DNA from: Pseudomonadota bacterium
GTDB taxonomy: Bacteria; Pseudomonadota; Gammaproteobacteria; Burkholderiales; Rhodocyclaceae
Assembly (NCBI GenBank): GCA_018241725.1
Contig: JAFEDI010000069.1
Span: 1 to 36,775, forward strand
Direction of reading: 5' to 3'
DNA length: 36,775 nucleotides
Part shown: positions 15,068-22,909 of the stretch, one piece after another
Layout of the letters: each line of letters begins with the position of its first letter
How positions within the stretch are numbered: position 1 is the stretch's first letter
Program-made: the position numbers and the translations under genes
Notes under the pieces: generated by a model
Told to the model about the DNA's origin: nothing
Seen by the model: only the letters and a program-made list of their open reading frames with translations
Database searches by the model: none

Positions 15068-16366
15068 ATGAAGAAGCCGTTCTACAAGGTTCTGTACGTG
15101 CAGGTCCTGTTCGCCATCGCCTGCGGCGTGCTGCTGGGGTATTTCGAGCCCAAGCTGGGAGTCGATCTGAAACCCCTCGGCGACGGCTTCATCAAGCTCG
15201 TCAAGATGATCATCGCGCCGGTGATCTTCTGTACCGTGGTGCACGGCATCGCCGGCATGCAGGACATGAAGAAGGTCGGTCGGGTCGGTGGCAAGGCGCT
15301 GCTGTACTTCGAGATCGTGTCCACCTTTGCACTGATGATCGGCCTGTTGGTTGCCAACGTGGCCAAGCCGGGCGCCGGCTTCAATGTCGACGTGACGACC
15401 CTCGACACCAAGGCCATTGCCGATTTCACTGCCAAGGCTCATGCCCAGAGCACGGTCGACTTCATCCTCAACATCATTCCCCACACCTTTGTCGATGCCT
15501 TCGCCAAGGGCGACATCCTGCAGGTGCTGCTGCTGGCCATCCTGTTCGGCTTCTCGCTGGCCGCGATGGGCGAAAAGGGCAAGCCGGTGTTCCAGTTCGT
15601 CGAACAGATCTCCCATGTGATGTTCGGCATCGTCAATACCGTGATGAAGCTCGCTCCGCTGGGTGCCTTCGGCGCGATGGCCTTCACGATCGGCAAGTAC
15701 GGTGTGGCCGCGCTGATCCCGATGGCCAAGCTGATGGGCTCCTTCTACCTGACCTGCATCCTGTTCATCTTCATCGTGCTGGGCGCTATCGCCCGCTATA
15801 CCGGCTTCAGCATCTTCAAGTTCGTCAAGTACATCCGTGAAGAGCTGCTGATTGTGCTGGGCACCTCGTCCTCCGAGTCCGCCCTGCCCAAGCTGATGCA
15901 GAAGCTCGAGAAGATGGGCTGCGCCCGCTCCGTGGTTGGCCTGGTGGTGCCCACCGGCTACTCCTTCAACCTGGACGGCACCAACATTTACATGACGATG
16001 GCGGCCCTGTTCATTGCCCAGGCCACCAATACCGAGCTGACCCTGTCCCAGGAGCTCTCCATCCTGGTGGTGGCGATGCTGACCTCCAAGGGCGCCAGCG
16101 GCATCACCGGTGCCGGTTTCATCACCCTGGCCTCCACGCTGGCCGTGGTGCCGACCATCCCGGTGGCTGGCATGGCGCTGATCCTCGGCATCGACCGCTT
16201 CATGAGCGAGGCCCGTGCGCTGACCAACATCATCGGCAACGCCGTTGCCACCGTGGTGGTGTCCCGTTCCGAGAACGAGCTGGACATGGATCGGATGAAC
16301 AAGGCCCTGAATGGCAGCCTCGACGAGGACTCGAACGGCGACAAGCCGCTGGCCGCAGCGGCCTGA
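15068..16366 (+). CDS. dctA: C4-dicarboxylate:H+/Na+ symporter DctA
   Basis: A 432-aa DAACS-family carrier for succinate, fumarate, malate and often orotate. It shows the start [40 protein letters not shown], the re-entrant loop [32 protein letters not shown], the second loop [15 protein letters not shown] and [18 protein letters not shown]. The length is normal for DctA. The ATG at 15068 follows GGAG (15053-15056). The upstream 138 bp contains phased CACAAT repeats. Downstream is a strong bidirectional terminator. Closeness to rquA suits uptake of fumarate or succinate for low-oxygen respiration; that link is inference. Confidence 0.96.
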   Translation: MKKPFYKVLYVQVLFAIACGVLLGYFEPKLGVDLKPLGDGFIKLVKMIIAPVIFCTVVHGIAGMQDMKKVGRVGGKALLYFEIVSTFALMIGLLVANVAKPGAGFNVDVTTLDTKAIADFTAKAHAQSTVDFILNIIPHTFVDAFAKGDILQVLLLAILFGFSLAAMGEKGKPVFQFVEQISHVMFGIVNTVMKLAPLGAFGAMAFTIGKYGVAALIPMAKLMGSFYLTCILFIFIVLGAIARYTGFSIFKFVKYIREELLIVLGTSSSESALPKLMQKLEKMGCARSVVGLVVPTGYSFNLDGTNIYMTMAALFIAQATNTELTLSQELSILVVAMLTSKGASGITGAGFITLASTLAVVPTIPVAGMALILGIDRFMSEARALTNIIGNAVATVVVSRSENELDMDRMNKALNGSLDEDSNGDKPLAAAA

Positions 16367-16382
16367 TCTGGTCGTCTTCTCA

Positions 16383-16420
16383 CGCAAAAAAGCCAACCCC
16401 GCGGGGTTGGCTTTTTTGCG
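16383..16420. terminator. Bidirectional terminator dctA / Tsx-like porin
   Basis: A perfect 38-bp palindrome: CGCAAAAAAGCCAACCCCG and its exact complement. A-runs and T-runs flank the GC stem on both sides, so it ends transcripts from either strand between the convergent genes. Confidence 0.93.
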
Positions 16421-16465
16421 TCCGTCGGTGGAGCGAATGGATGCGCTCCACCACCCGGGGCGTGC

Positions 16466-17329
16466 TCAGAAGTGGTATTCGACGCGTACCATCGGGGTCT
16501 TGGCGAAGGCGCCGTCGCCAGCGGCCTTGGTGTGGTCGTTGCCGAACTTGTTGCGCCAGTACTGGTATTCCAGGCCGGCCTTGAAGGTGTTCTTGGCGGC
16601 GCCGATGTGCGGGCTGACGTCGTACATGACCTGCATGTCGATGTTGGTTTCCGGTTTGGTACCGCCGCCGAATTCGTCCTGCCCCTTGCTGGCGATGAAG
16701 TTGGCGAAACCTTCGAAGGACAACGGAACCGGGCCGAGGTTGAAGGGGATGCCCCAGGCGGCCGTCAACATTGGGTGCACGTCGTAACTGTAGCGGTCGG
16801 TCTGGGTGCTGGTGAACTTGTTGTAGGGCGCGTTGCTTTCCCACAGGTAGAGCAGGCTCACGTTGAGGAAGCCGGGGACGTCCATCATCAGCGTCGGGCC
16901 CGCGACGAGCATGCGCTTGCGGGAGTTGTAGCCAGCATCGTTCTTGTCATTCACGTCGAAGCCGCCGGTCAGGCCGAGGCCTCGTACCGGGCCGAACTTG
17001 AAGTCGCGACCGGTGATCTTGCCCAGGTCGAGGGTGTGCCGATAGACGATGTAGATTTCCTGGGCGCCGGACTTCGAGCCGGGGCCGACCGGGTCCTTGC
17101 TGTCGGACAGCAGGAGGTCCACGTTCAGGAAATTGGTGCCGTACTTGTAGCCGCTGGCGTGGGTCAGGTTGATGATGCTCTTGTTGATGCTGTTGCTCTC
17201 GTACGGTTCGGCGAACTTGGTGCCGTAGCGGTAGCCGATGGAGGTGTCGCTCCAGTCGGCGGCGGTGGCCGTGCCGGCACAGGCGGCAAGGAGGGACGCG
17301 GCGAGGATCGTCTTCTGCGAGAACTTCAT
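16466..17329 (-). CDS. Tsx-like outer-membrane channel protein
   Basis: A 287-aa protein with signal MKFSQKTILAASLLAACAGT through ATA/AD (cleavage about residue 23) and alternating amphipathic strands ending in VRVEYHF, the C-terminal Phe used by BamA substrates. Segments such as WSDTSIGYRYGTKFAEPYES, INLTHASGYKYGTNFLNVDL and GAQEIYIVYRHTLDLGK match the nucleoside-channel (Tsx) family. The ATG at 17329 has AGGAG upstream; longer frames to 17386 lack a site. It is divergent from the NMT1/THI5-type ABC transporter and may feed it. The substrate is unproven; Tsx-family members pass nucleosides and other small polar compounds. Confidence 0.78.
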   Translation of the reverse strand: MKFSQKTILAASLLAACAGTATAADWSDTSIGYRYGTKFAEPYESNSINKSIINLTHASGYKYGTNFLNVDLLLSDSKDPVGPGSKSGAQEIYIVYRHTLDLGKITGRDFKFGPVRGLGLTGGFDVNDKNDAGYNSRKRMLVAGPTLMMDVPGFLNVSLLYLWESNAPYNKFTSTQTDRYSYDVHPMLTAAWGIPFNLGPVPLSFEGFANFIASKGQDEFGGGTKPETNIDMQVMYDVSPHIGAAKNTFKAGLEYQYWRNKFGNDHTKAAGDGAFAKTPMVRVEYHF

Positions 17330-17523
17330 GGTGGCTCCTGATTGGTCGATTCGAGGGTTCTGTAGGTGGTCCGCGTGGCTAGGCACGGCGACGCCTTGAA
17401 GCCGAATCTAGCAGGAGCCCGCTATGGGCATGGCGATATCCATCATCACCGAAAGGATATAGTTGATGGTGTATATCCATTTGAAAATAAAGAATCTTTG
17501 TTGCTGTTGATATGTTTTTGGAA

Positions 17524-17570
17524 TGCACTCTGCGGGTGCGCGGAATAGCGTTCTGCACCATGCGGGGGCG
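17524..17570 (+). promoter_or_regulatory. Two NtrC-like enhancer sites, 30 bp apart
   Basis: TGCACT-CTGCG-GGTGCG (17524-17540) and TGCACC-ATGCG-GGGGCG (17554-17570) both fit the NtrC pattern TGCACY-N5-GGTGCA with one and two to three mismatches. They are exactly 30 bp apart, about three helical turns, and lie 128-158 bp upstream of the start point predicted for the sigma-54 promoter at 17664. This geometry is that of NtrC enhancers. The intergenic stretch 17330-17739 otherwise holds AT-rich DNA and the divergent porin leader. Confidence 0.65.
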
Positions 17571-17663
17571 TATTCTGGCGGCTTTTCCGGTGAGATTCCT
17601 GCGTGAATTCGTGGATATTCCGTTCTGAATATTTAAATCTAAGCAAATCAACGATTTAAAAAA

Positions 17664-17678
17664 TGGCATGGAGCTTGC
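17664..17678 (+). promoter_or_regulatory. Sigma-54 promoter of the ABC transporter operon
   Basis: TGGCATG-GAGC-TTGC has the GG-N10-GC core and differs from the -24/-12 consensus TGGCACG-N4-TTGC at one position. The predicted start is near 17690, leaving a 50-nt leader with CGGAG before the ATG at 17740. Confidence 0.75.
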
Positions 17679-17739
17679 GGAAACAGGGCGAGACGCACCA
17701 TTCGACGTCCTCGTCCAATCATTCCCGGAGTTTCCGCCC

Positions 17740-18780
17740 ATGTCGCACCGTTTCCGCGCATCCCGTCGCCTGCTTATGTCCGCCGGGCTTGCCGCCCTCG
17801 CCACGCCGCTGCTGCCCGCCCCCGCATTCGCCGATGAGCCGGTGAAGATCAAGTTCACCCTCGACTGGCGCTTCGAGGGGCCGGCCGCGCCTTTCCTGCT
17901 CGCCAAGAGCAGGGGCTACTTTGCCGCAGAAGGCTTGGACGTGACCATCGACGCCGGCAACGGCTCGGCTGGTGCGGTGACACGCGTCGCGACCGGAGCC
18001 TACGAGATGGGCTTCGCCGACTTCAATGCGCTGGTCGAATACGACGCCAAGACGCCGGGCTCCAAGATTCAGGCGGTATACATGGTGTACAACGCCACGC
18101 CGGCTGCGGTGTTCGCTTTGAAGAAGAGCGGCATCACCAAGCCTGCGGACCTGGCCGGCAAGACCCTCGCCGCGCCGATCTTCGACGCAGGCCGCAAGGC
18201 CTGGCCGGCCTTCGCCAAGTCCAACAAGCTGGCCGTCGAGGCCGTCAAGTGGCAGTCGGTGGACCCGGCGATCCGTGAGACCCTGCTGGCCCGCGGCGAC
18301 GTGGACGGCATCACCGGCTTCTACTTCACCAGCCTGCTCAACCTGGAAGCCCGTGGCGTGAAGCCGGCCGACATCGTCGCGCTGCGCTACCCGGACCATG
18401 GCGTCGAGCTGTACGGCAACGCGATCATCGCCAGCCCCAAGCTGATCACCGAGAAGCCGAAGGCTATCGAGGGCTTCCTGCGCGCCTTCAACAAGGCGCT
18501 GAAGGAAACCATCGCCAGGCCGGAAGCGGCGGTGCCGGCAGTGAAGGAGCGCGACCCGCTGATCGACGCCGGCCTCGAGACACGCCGCCTGAAGCTGGCC
18601 ATCGAGTCGAGCATCGTCACGCCGGAAGTGAAGCAGATCGGCCTCGGCGCGGTGACGCCGGACCGCCTCAAGCGCTCGATGGTGGAGACCGCCGAGGCTT
18701 ACGCGCTGCCCAAGGTGCCGTCGGCCGCCGAGCTGTTCAACGCCGCCTTCCTGCCGTCCAAGGCCGACCGCAGCCTGTGA
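17740..18780 (+). CDS. NMT1/THI5-like ABC substrate-binding protein
   Basis: A 346-aa periplasmic binding protein of the nitrate/sulfonate/taurine-pyrimidine class. A twin-arginine-like or Sec signal (SRRLLMSAGLAALATPLLPA, ending AFA) precedes a THI5-like domain: IKFTLDWRFEGPAAPFLLAK, GYFAAEGLDVTIDAGNGSAG, then YEMGFADFNALVEY. The DW...EGP..PF form differs from ThiY (NHAP) and from nitrate binders, so the ligand is unknown; a nitrogen-bearing heterocycle or amine is a fair guess given the NtrC/sigma-54 control. The ATG at 17740 follows CGGAG; the frame extending upstream overlaps the promoter. First gene of SBP-ATPase-permease. Confidence 0.88.
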   Translation: MSHRFRASRRLLMSAGLAALATPLLPAPAFADEPVKIKFTLDWRFEGPAAPFLLAKSRGYFAAEGLDVTIDAGNGSAGAVTRVATGAYEMGFADFNALVEYDAKTPGSKIQAVYMVYNATPAAVFALKKSGITKPADLAGKTLAAPIFDAGRKAWPAFAKSNKLAVEAVKWQSVDPAIRETLLARGDVDGITGFYFTSLLNLEARGVKPADIVALRYPDHGVELYGNAIIASPKLITEKPKAIEGFLRAFNKALKETIARPEAAVPAVKERDPLIDAGLETRRLKLAIESSIVTPEVKQIGLGAVTPDRLKRSMVETAEAYALPKVPSAAELFNAAFLPSKADRSL

Positions 18781-18859
18781 ATCGGGCGTTTCCGGTACTT
18801 GTTCCTGCGGGCGCCCCAGGACGTCCGCAGGATCCCTTTTTGCTTTTGAAAGACACCCC

Positions 18860-19639
18860 ATGTCCTTCGTCAAATTCGAGAACGTCGATCTCGCCTAGGC
18901 GCCGGGTGGCGCGTTGGCCATCGAGGACGTCAGCCTGGACGTGCGCGAGGGCGAGTTCGTCGCCGTGGTCGGTCCGTCCGGCTGCGGCAAGTCCACCCTC
19001 ATGAAACTCATCTCCGGCCTGCGCATGCCGTCCGGCGGCTATGTCTATGTGGACGGCCGCCAGGTCGGCGGACCGCTGAAGATCGTCGGCATGGCTTTCC
19101 AGAACGCCAACCTGCTGCCCTGGCGCACGACCCTCGACAACGTGATGCTGCCGCTGGAAATCGTCGAGCCTTACCGGTCCACGCTGAAGAAGGAGCGCAC
19201 GCGCTACGAGGCCGAGGCGCGCCAGCTGCTCGCCAAGGTCGGCTTGGCCGGCTTCGAGGAGAAGTTTCCGTGGGAGCTGTCCGGCGGCATGCAGCAGCGC
19301 GCGTCGATCTGCCGGGCGCTGATCCACCAGCCGCGCCTGTTGATGCTCGACGAGCCCTTCGGCGCGCTGGACGCCTTCACCCGCGAGGAGCTGTGGTGCA
19401 TGTTGCGCGACCTGTGGCAGCTGCAGCCCTTCACGGTGATCCTGGTCACCCACGACCTGCGCGAGGCGGTCTTCCTCGCCGACACCGTCTATGTGATGAG
19501 CAAGCGGCCGGGCCGCGTTCTGGTGCGCCGGGAGATCGACCTGCCGCGTCCGCGCGACCTGGACGTGACCTACACCGATGCCTTTGCCGGCTATGTCCAC
19601 GAACTGCGCGAGCACATCGGCCGCGTGCGCGCATCCTGA
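18860..19639 (+). pseudogene. ABC transporter ATPase with in-frame amber codon
   Basis: The ATG at 18860 opens MSFVKFENVDLA and then a TAG (18896-18898) at codon 13, exactly where relatives have Tyr (LAYAPGG). After it the frame continues intact to 19639: Walker A GPSGCGKST, Q-loop MAFQNANLLPWRTTLDNV, signature LSGGMQQRASICRAL, Walker B LLMLDEPFGALDAF and H-loop VTHD. It is the NitT/TauT-type ATPase of the transporter. Possibilities are a single-base nonsense mutation, a sequence error, or restart at TTG 18914 (codon 19) to make a 241-aa product lacking the first beta-strand. All catalytic motifs lie after the stop, so a restart product could retain function. Confidence 0.85.
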
Positions 19640-19649
19640 AAGGCCTGCC

Positions 19650-20417
19650 ATGAAACCCAATCTCGTCAAGGCCGCCCCGTGGCTGGTGGTGGCCGGCATG
19701 TTCCTGCTGTGGGAACTGATCTGCGTCGGCTTCGACGTGCCCGAATTCCTGCTGCCGGCACCCAGCGCGGTGTGGAAGGTCGGCGTCGAGCAGTTCGAGC
19801 CGATCATGATGCATGCCACCCAGACCTTCCTAACCACTCTGGCCGGCTTTGCGATCGCCGTGCTGGTGGGCCTCCTGATCGGCATGGCGGTGGGCTCGTC
19901 GCCGCTGCTCTACCGGGCCATGTATCCGCTGCTGGTCGGCTTCAACTCGATCCCCAAGGTCGCCTTTGTGCCGGTGCTGGTGGTGTGGTTCGGCATCGGC
20001 ACGGTGCCGGCCATCCTCACCGCCTTCCTGATCTCCTTCTTCCCGGTGGTGGTCAACGTGGCGACCGGTCTCGCCACACTGGAGCCGGAGCTGGAGGACG
20101 TGCTGCGTTCACTGGGCGCCTCGCGCCTCGACATCCTCGCCAAGGTCGGCCTGCCGCGGGCCATGCCGTATTTCTTCGCGTCCCTGAAGGTGGCGATCAC
20201 GCTGGCCTTCGTCGGTTCGGTGATCGCCGAGACGGTGGCTTCGAACCTGGGCATCGGCTACCTGATGATGTCGGCCAGCTCATCGATGAACATGCCGCTG
20301 GTGTTCGCCGGGCTGATCGTCATCGGTGTGATGGGCGTGGTCATGTACGAGCTGTTTGCCTTCGTCGAGAAACGCATGACGAGCTGGGCCCACCGCAACC
20401 CGAACGGCGCGGCATGA
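19650..20417 (+). CDS. NitT/TauT-type ABC permease
   Basis: A 255-aa inner-membrane permease with about six helices and the EAA loop LRSLGASRLDILAKVGLPRA, followed by MPYFFASLKVAITLAFVGSV. It is the SsuC/TauC/ThiX type and pairs with the binding protein and ATPase upstream. The ATG at 19650 is 10 bp after the ATPase stop. It has no obvious defect, unlike the ATPase. It is 12 bp from the convergent chemoreceptor gene, with no terminator visible between them. Confidence 0.92.
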   Translation: MKPNLVKAAPWLVVAGMFLLWELICVGFDVPEFLLPAPSAVWKVGVEQFEPIMMHATQTFLTTLAGFAIAVLVGLLIGMAVGSSPLLYRAMYPLLVGFNSIPKVAFVPVLVVWFGIGTVPAILTAFLISFFPVVVNVATGLATLEPELEDVLRSLGASRLDILAKVGLPRAMPYFFASLKVAITLAFVGSVIAETVASNLGIGYLMMSASSSMNMPLVFAGLIVIGVMGVVMYELFAFVEKRMTSWAHRNPNGAA

Positions 20418-20429
20418 CGCTCACGCCGC

Positions 20430-21416
20430 TCACGCCTCGGCCCGGGCGAGCGCCACCATCAGCGACTGCCCGATGTCCCGGTGGTTGCGGATCTCTTCGG
20501 TGATCTGCGTAACCACCGCGACGCGTTCGCGGGCGCCGTCCTGTATCGCCTGCATCGCCGCCTCGGCTTCGGCAGTGGCGCTGCACCCGGCACTCACTGC
20601 GGTGCTGGCGTTGAGCACCGATGCCGAGGCCTGCGACGAAGTGTGCTGCAGCTCCGTGGCGATGGCGCCAATCCGGTCGCTGGCGGCCTTGGCCTGCTCG
20701 GCCAGCTTGCGCACCTCGTCGGCCACCACGGCGAAGCCCCGGCCCGCATCGCCAGCCCGCGCTGCCTCGATGGCCGCGTTGAGGGCCAGCAGGTTGGTCT
20801 GGTCCGAGATCTGGGTGATCAGCGCGACGATGGCCGGAATCTGGCTGGACTGGATGGCGAGGGTGTCCAGGTCGGCCTGGACTTTGGCTAGGCAGTCCCC
20901 TGCACGTTCTATCTCCGTCTTCGCGCTGCCCATGTGATTCCGTCCGGCTGCCACCCGGGCACCGCTGGCTTCGGCGAGGCGGTTGGCATTGGCCATGTCG
21001 GCCAGCGCCTGGTCCACGGATACGCCCAGCTCGGCGGCCAGACGGACGGCATCGGCGATGGAGGCGGCGAGGGCGGTGCTGTGGGCGTCGTCTTCCGTCG
21101 TGCGGGCTTCCGCCGCCAGGGACTGGCGTGCCGTCTCCAGGTCATGGTGCAAGGCCTGGTTGGCGGTCTGCATGCTTGCCAGTTCGTCGTGCAGACGCGG
21201 CAGCAGTTGTCGATGGATGTGCTGTTTCTCTGAGCGATGGCCCAGACCGGCCAGCAGTGCGCACATGGCAGCGGCGGCGGCACCGGCGGTCTGTGCAACA
21301 CTGTTCGGCAACACGGCCGCCGCGCCGGCGAGGACGACGGCGGACAGGCACAGGAGGGCGTTCTTGTCGAAGGTCTGGGGCTTGGGCTTGGGCATGGCGG
21401 GCGTCTCGTCGGGCAT
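20430..21416 (-). CDS. Methyl-accepting chemotaxis-like signalling protein
   Basis: About 328 aa (start at 21416; an in-frame TTG at 21443 is less likely). Two closely spaced N-terminal helices (about 20-60) with only a few residues between them, then a coiled coil ([20 protein letters not shown]) and an MCP signalling domain with hairpin tip [20 protein letters not shown], then [20 protein letters not shown]. There is no periplasmic sensing domain, so it probably senses a membrane or cytoplasmic state, or works with a partner. It lacks a PAS domain and an obvious C-terminal NWETF-type pentapeptide. It lies convergent to the ABC operon. Confidence 0.85.
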   Translation of the reverse strand: MPDETPAMPKPKPQTFDKNALLCLSAVVLAGAAAVLPNSVAQTAGAAAAAMCALLAGLGHRSEKQHIHRQLLPRLHDELASMQTANQALHHDLETARQSLAAEARTTEDDAHSTALAASIADAVRLAAELGVSVDQALADMANANRLAEASGARVAAGRNHMGSAKTEIERAGDCLAKVQADLDTLAIQSSQIPAIVALITQISDQTNLLALNAAIEAARAGDAGRGFAVVADEVRKLAEQAKAASDRIGAIATELQHTSSQASASVLNASTAVSAGCSATAEAEAAMQAIQDGARERVAVVTQITEEIRNHRDIGQSLMVALARAEA

Positions 21417-21441
21417 GGGGGCAGGGCGTTGATGTCCGGGC

Positions 21442-21466
21442 AAAAAAAGACCCGCTTCCGCGGGTC
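21442..21466 (-). terminator. Rho-independent terminator upstream of the chemoreceptor
   Basis: On the minus strand GACCCGC-GGAA-GCGGGTC is followed by TTTTTTT. It ends minus-strand transcription coming from the flavodoxin side before the chemoreceptor gene. Confidence 0.75.
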
Positions 21467-21924
21467 GAATCCCGATTCAGCTTTTCTGGACGATCGACGC
21501 GCAAGCGGATGTCAGAAACGGGAGGGAGAGGGCGCTGAACCGGGGACAGAGGCAAACATCAGGCAACGTGCGGCAACGATGCTCGTTCGCTCCCGACGGG
21601 GAGTCGTCGGGACTTCACGCCCGCAAAGGGGTCTGTGCTGGAGACGATTGAGCATCTGGTCACTTCCACGCTATCCGCTTCCCTATGAGCAGGAAGGGTG
21701 CCAGTGCGGGGAGAGGATGCCCGAACAAAGCGCCCGGGCCAGTCTGAGCGCGGGATGTGCGCTACGGGGGCGATTGCTGCCGGTGGTGCTGAAAGACGGA
21801 GAGAGCCTGATTGTTGATCAAATGATCTAATCGATAAATAAATTATCGATATCGATGTATCACTTGATGCATCGGCAGCGCGCTTTGGCGACGCGCCTGC
21901 CGGTGCCTCGCTGGCGGGATCCGT
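21467..21924. other. 458-bp gene-free stretch before flavodoxin end
   Basis: No credible coding frame on either strand. The only structure I see is AT-rich around 21815-21860, where CGATAA-ATAAA-TTATCG (21832-21848) forms a small hairpin followed by GATATCGATG. It could contain the promoter of the chemoreceptor or a small RNA; nothing further can be supported. Confidence 0.4.
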
Positions 21925-22479
21925 TCAGGCAGGGGTGGCGAGTTTCTCGAGGAGCAACGGCTTGACCTGATCCAGCCAGGTGTCGAGGCGCTCGTTGGTG
22001 AACATGCCCTGGGTGCGCTCGTCGATGACCAGGCCGACGAAGCGCCCGTCCTGCACCGCGGCAGAGTGCGCGAAGGTGTAGCCCTCGGTGCTCCAGTCGC
22101 CGACGATTTCCGCCCCGAAGCCCTTGAAGACATCGTGGAGGCGCAGCAGCGAGCTGGCGAAGCGGTCGGAATAGCGTTCCTGGGCACCCAGGCCGAAGAA
22201 GGCAATGCGCTTGCCGCTGAAGTCCGGCGTGCCGCTCTTGGCCAGGAACTCTTCCCAGTTCGGCTCCAGGCAGCCGGCGCTCTTGCCCGGAATCTCGCCG
22301 ACACCGTAGCTCGGGGTGCCGAGGATCAGGGCGTCGTACTGGAGCATTTCCGCCATCTCGATGCGGTTCACGTTGACGGGCTTGCTGGCGATCTCGTCGC
22401 CGAGCTTCTTGTGGATTTTCTTGGCGATGAGTCGGGTAGTGCCGGTTTCGGTGCCGAAAAAGATGCCGATGGTCTTCAT
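21925..22479 (-). CDS. Long-chain flavodoxin
   Basis: A 184-aa flavodoxin of the long-chain, NifF/FldA type. The phosphate loop is FFGTETGTTRLIAKKI (8-23), followed by LILGTPSYGVGEIPG with the FMN-stacking region, the family block SAGCLEPNWEEFL, IAFFGLGAQERYSDRF and GAEIVGDWSTEGYTF. It carries low-potential electrons, replacing ferredoxin under iron limitation or feeding reductases such as nitrogenase or B12-dependent enzymes. No nif gene is nearby, so neither nifF nor fldA can be chosen. A weak ribosome site precedes the ATG at 22479. Confidence 0.9.
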   Translation of the reverse strand: MKTIGIFFGTETGTTRLIAKKIHKKLGDEIASKPVNVNRIEMAEMLQYDALILGTPSYGVGEIPGKSAGCLEPNWEEFLAKSGTPDFSGKRIAFFGLGAQERYSDRFASSLLRLHDVFKGFGAEIVGDWSTEGYTFAHSAAVQDGRFVGLVIDERTQGMFTNERLDTWLDQVKPLLLEKLATPA

Positions 22480-22582
22480 GATGGATTGTCGTGAACGCGA
22501 CTCGTATTTGAGGGATCAGGCCTTCCAAGCAGAATTCATACCCTGTGACTCGCTGTGGCCTGGCGCTGTTCGTCGATTCCTG

Positions 22583-22610
22583 TTGACCTTCACGCCGGCT
22601 CGGCTATAAT
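22583..22610 (+). promoter_or_regulatory. tRNA-Leu promoter
   Basis: TTGACC (22583-22588) and perfect TATAAT (22605-22610) with 16-bp spacing, followed by GC-rich CCGCC, 60 bp before the tRNA. Confidence 0.8.
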
Positions 22611-22670
22611 CCGCCTCCTTCTGCGCTCCCGTTCCAGGGTTTCATCAATGGAACCGGGTCAGGCAAGGAT

Positions 22671-22755
22671 GCCTTGGTGGTGAAATTGGTAGACACGCTA
22701 TCTTGAGGGGGTAGTGTCGAAAGACGTGCGAGTTCGAGTCTCGCCCAAGGCACCA
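22671..22755 (+). tRNA. tRNA-Leu (anticodon GAG)
   Basis: An 85-nt class II tRNA: acceptor GCCTTGG/CCAAGGC, D-arm TGAAATTGGTAGACAC, anticodon stem CTATC/GGTAG around TTGAGGG (anticodon GAG), long variable arm TGTCGAAAGACG, T-loop TTCGAGT, discriminator A and an encoded CCA read within ACCA. Its 3' end is the target of the adjacent island integrase. Confidence 0.93.
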
Positions 22756-22832
22756 ACAGCAGTTCCGCAGTATTCCGAATCAGGCCGGAAAGCCCAGAGA
22801 AATCAAGGGTTCCGGCCTTTTTTGCGTCCGTA
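22733..22832 (+). repeat. attL of the tRNA-Leu island, including a terminator
   Basis: The tRNA T-arm and its downstream terminator (AGGCCGGAA 22782-22790, TTCCGGCCT 22810-22818, then T6) are repeated at 30579-30677. From 22758 to 22832 the two copies are identical for 75 bp. The tRNA part differs: CTCGCCCAAGGCACCAAC here against CTCGCAAAAGCACCAAT there. Identity ends at GTCCGTA in both copies. Confidence 0.92.
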
Positions 22833-22909
22833 GTGTTCCGGGGTATTCCATTGCAAGCCGGTCGTTCTTGGGGGTATGATAGGAGGCATACCCTCAAGCT
22901 GTGGAACGG

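Noticed and set aside
15059-16396. 445-codon minus-strand frame opposite dctA
   Set aside because: It is antisense to a full-length DctA with all family motifs; the His/Gly/Gln-rich product is typical of shadows.
17426-17442. Second sigma-54 promoter driving the Tsx-like porin on the minus strand
   Set aside because: A GG-N10-GC core exists (TGGATAT-CGCC-ATGC), but the flanking bases match consensus poorly, so it cannot be supported.
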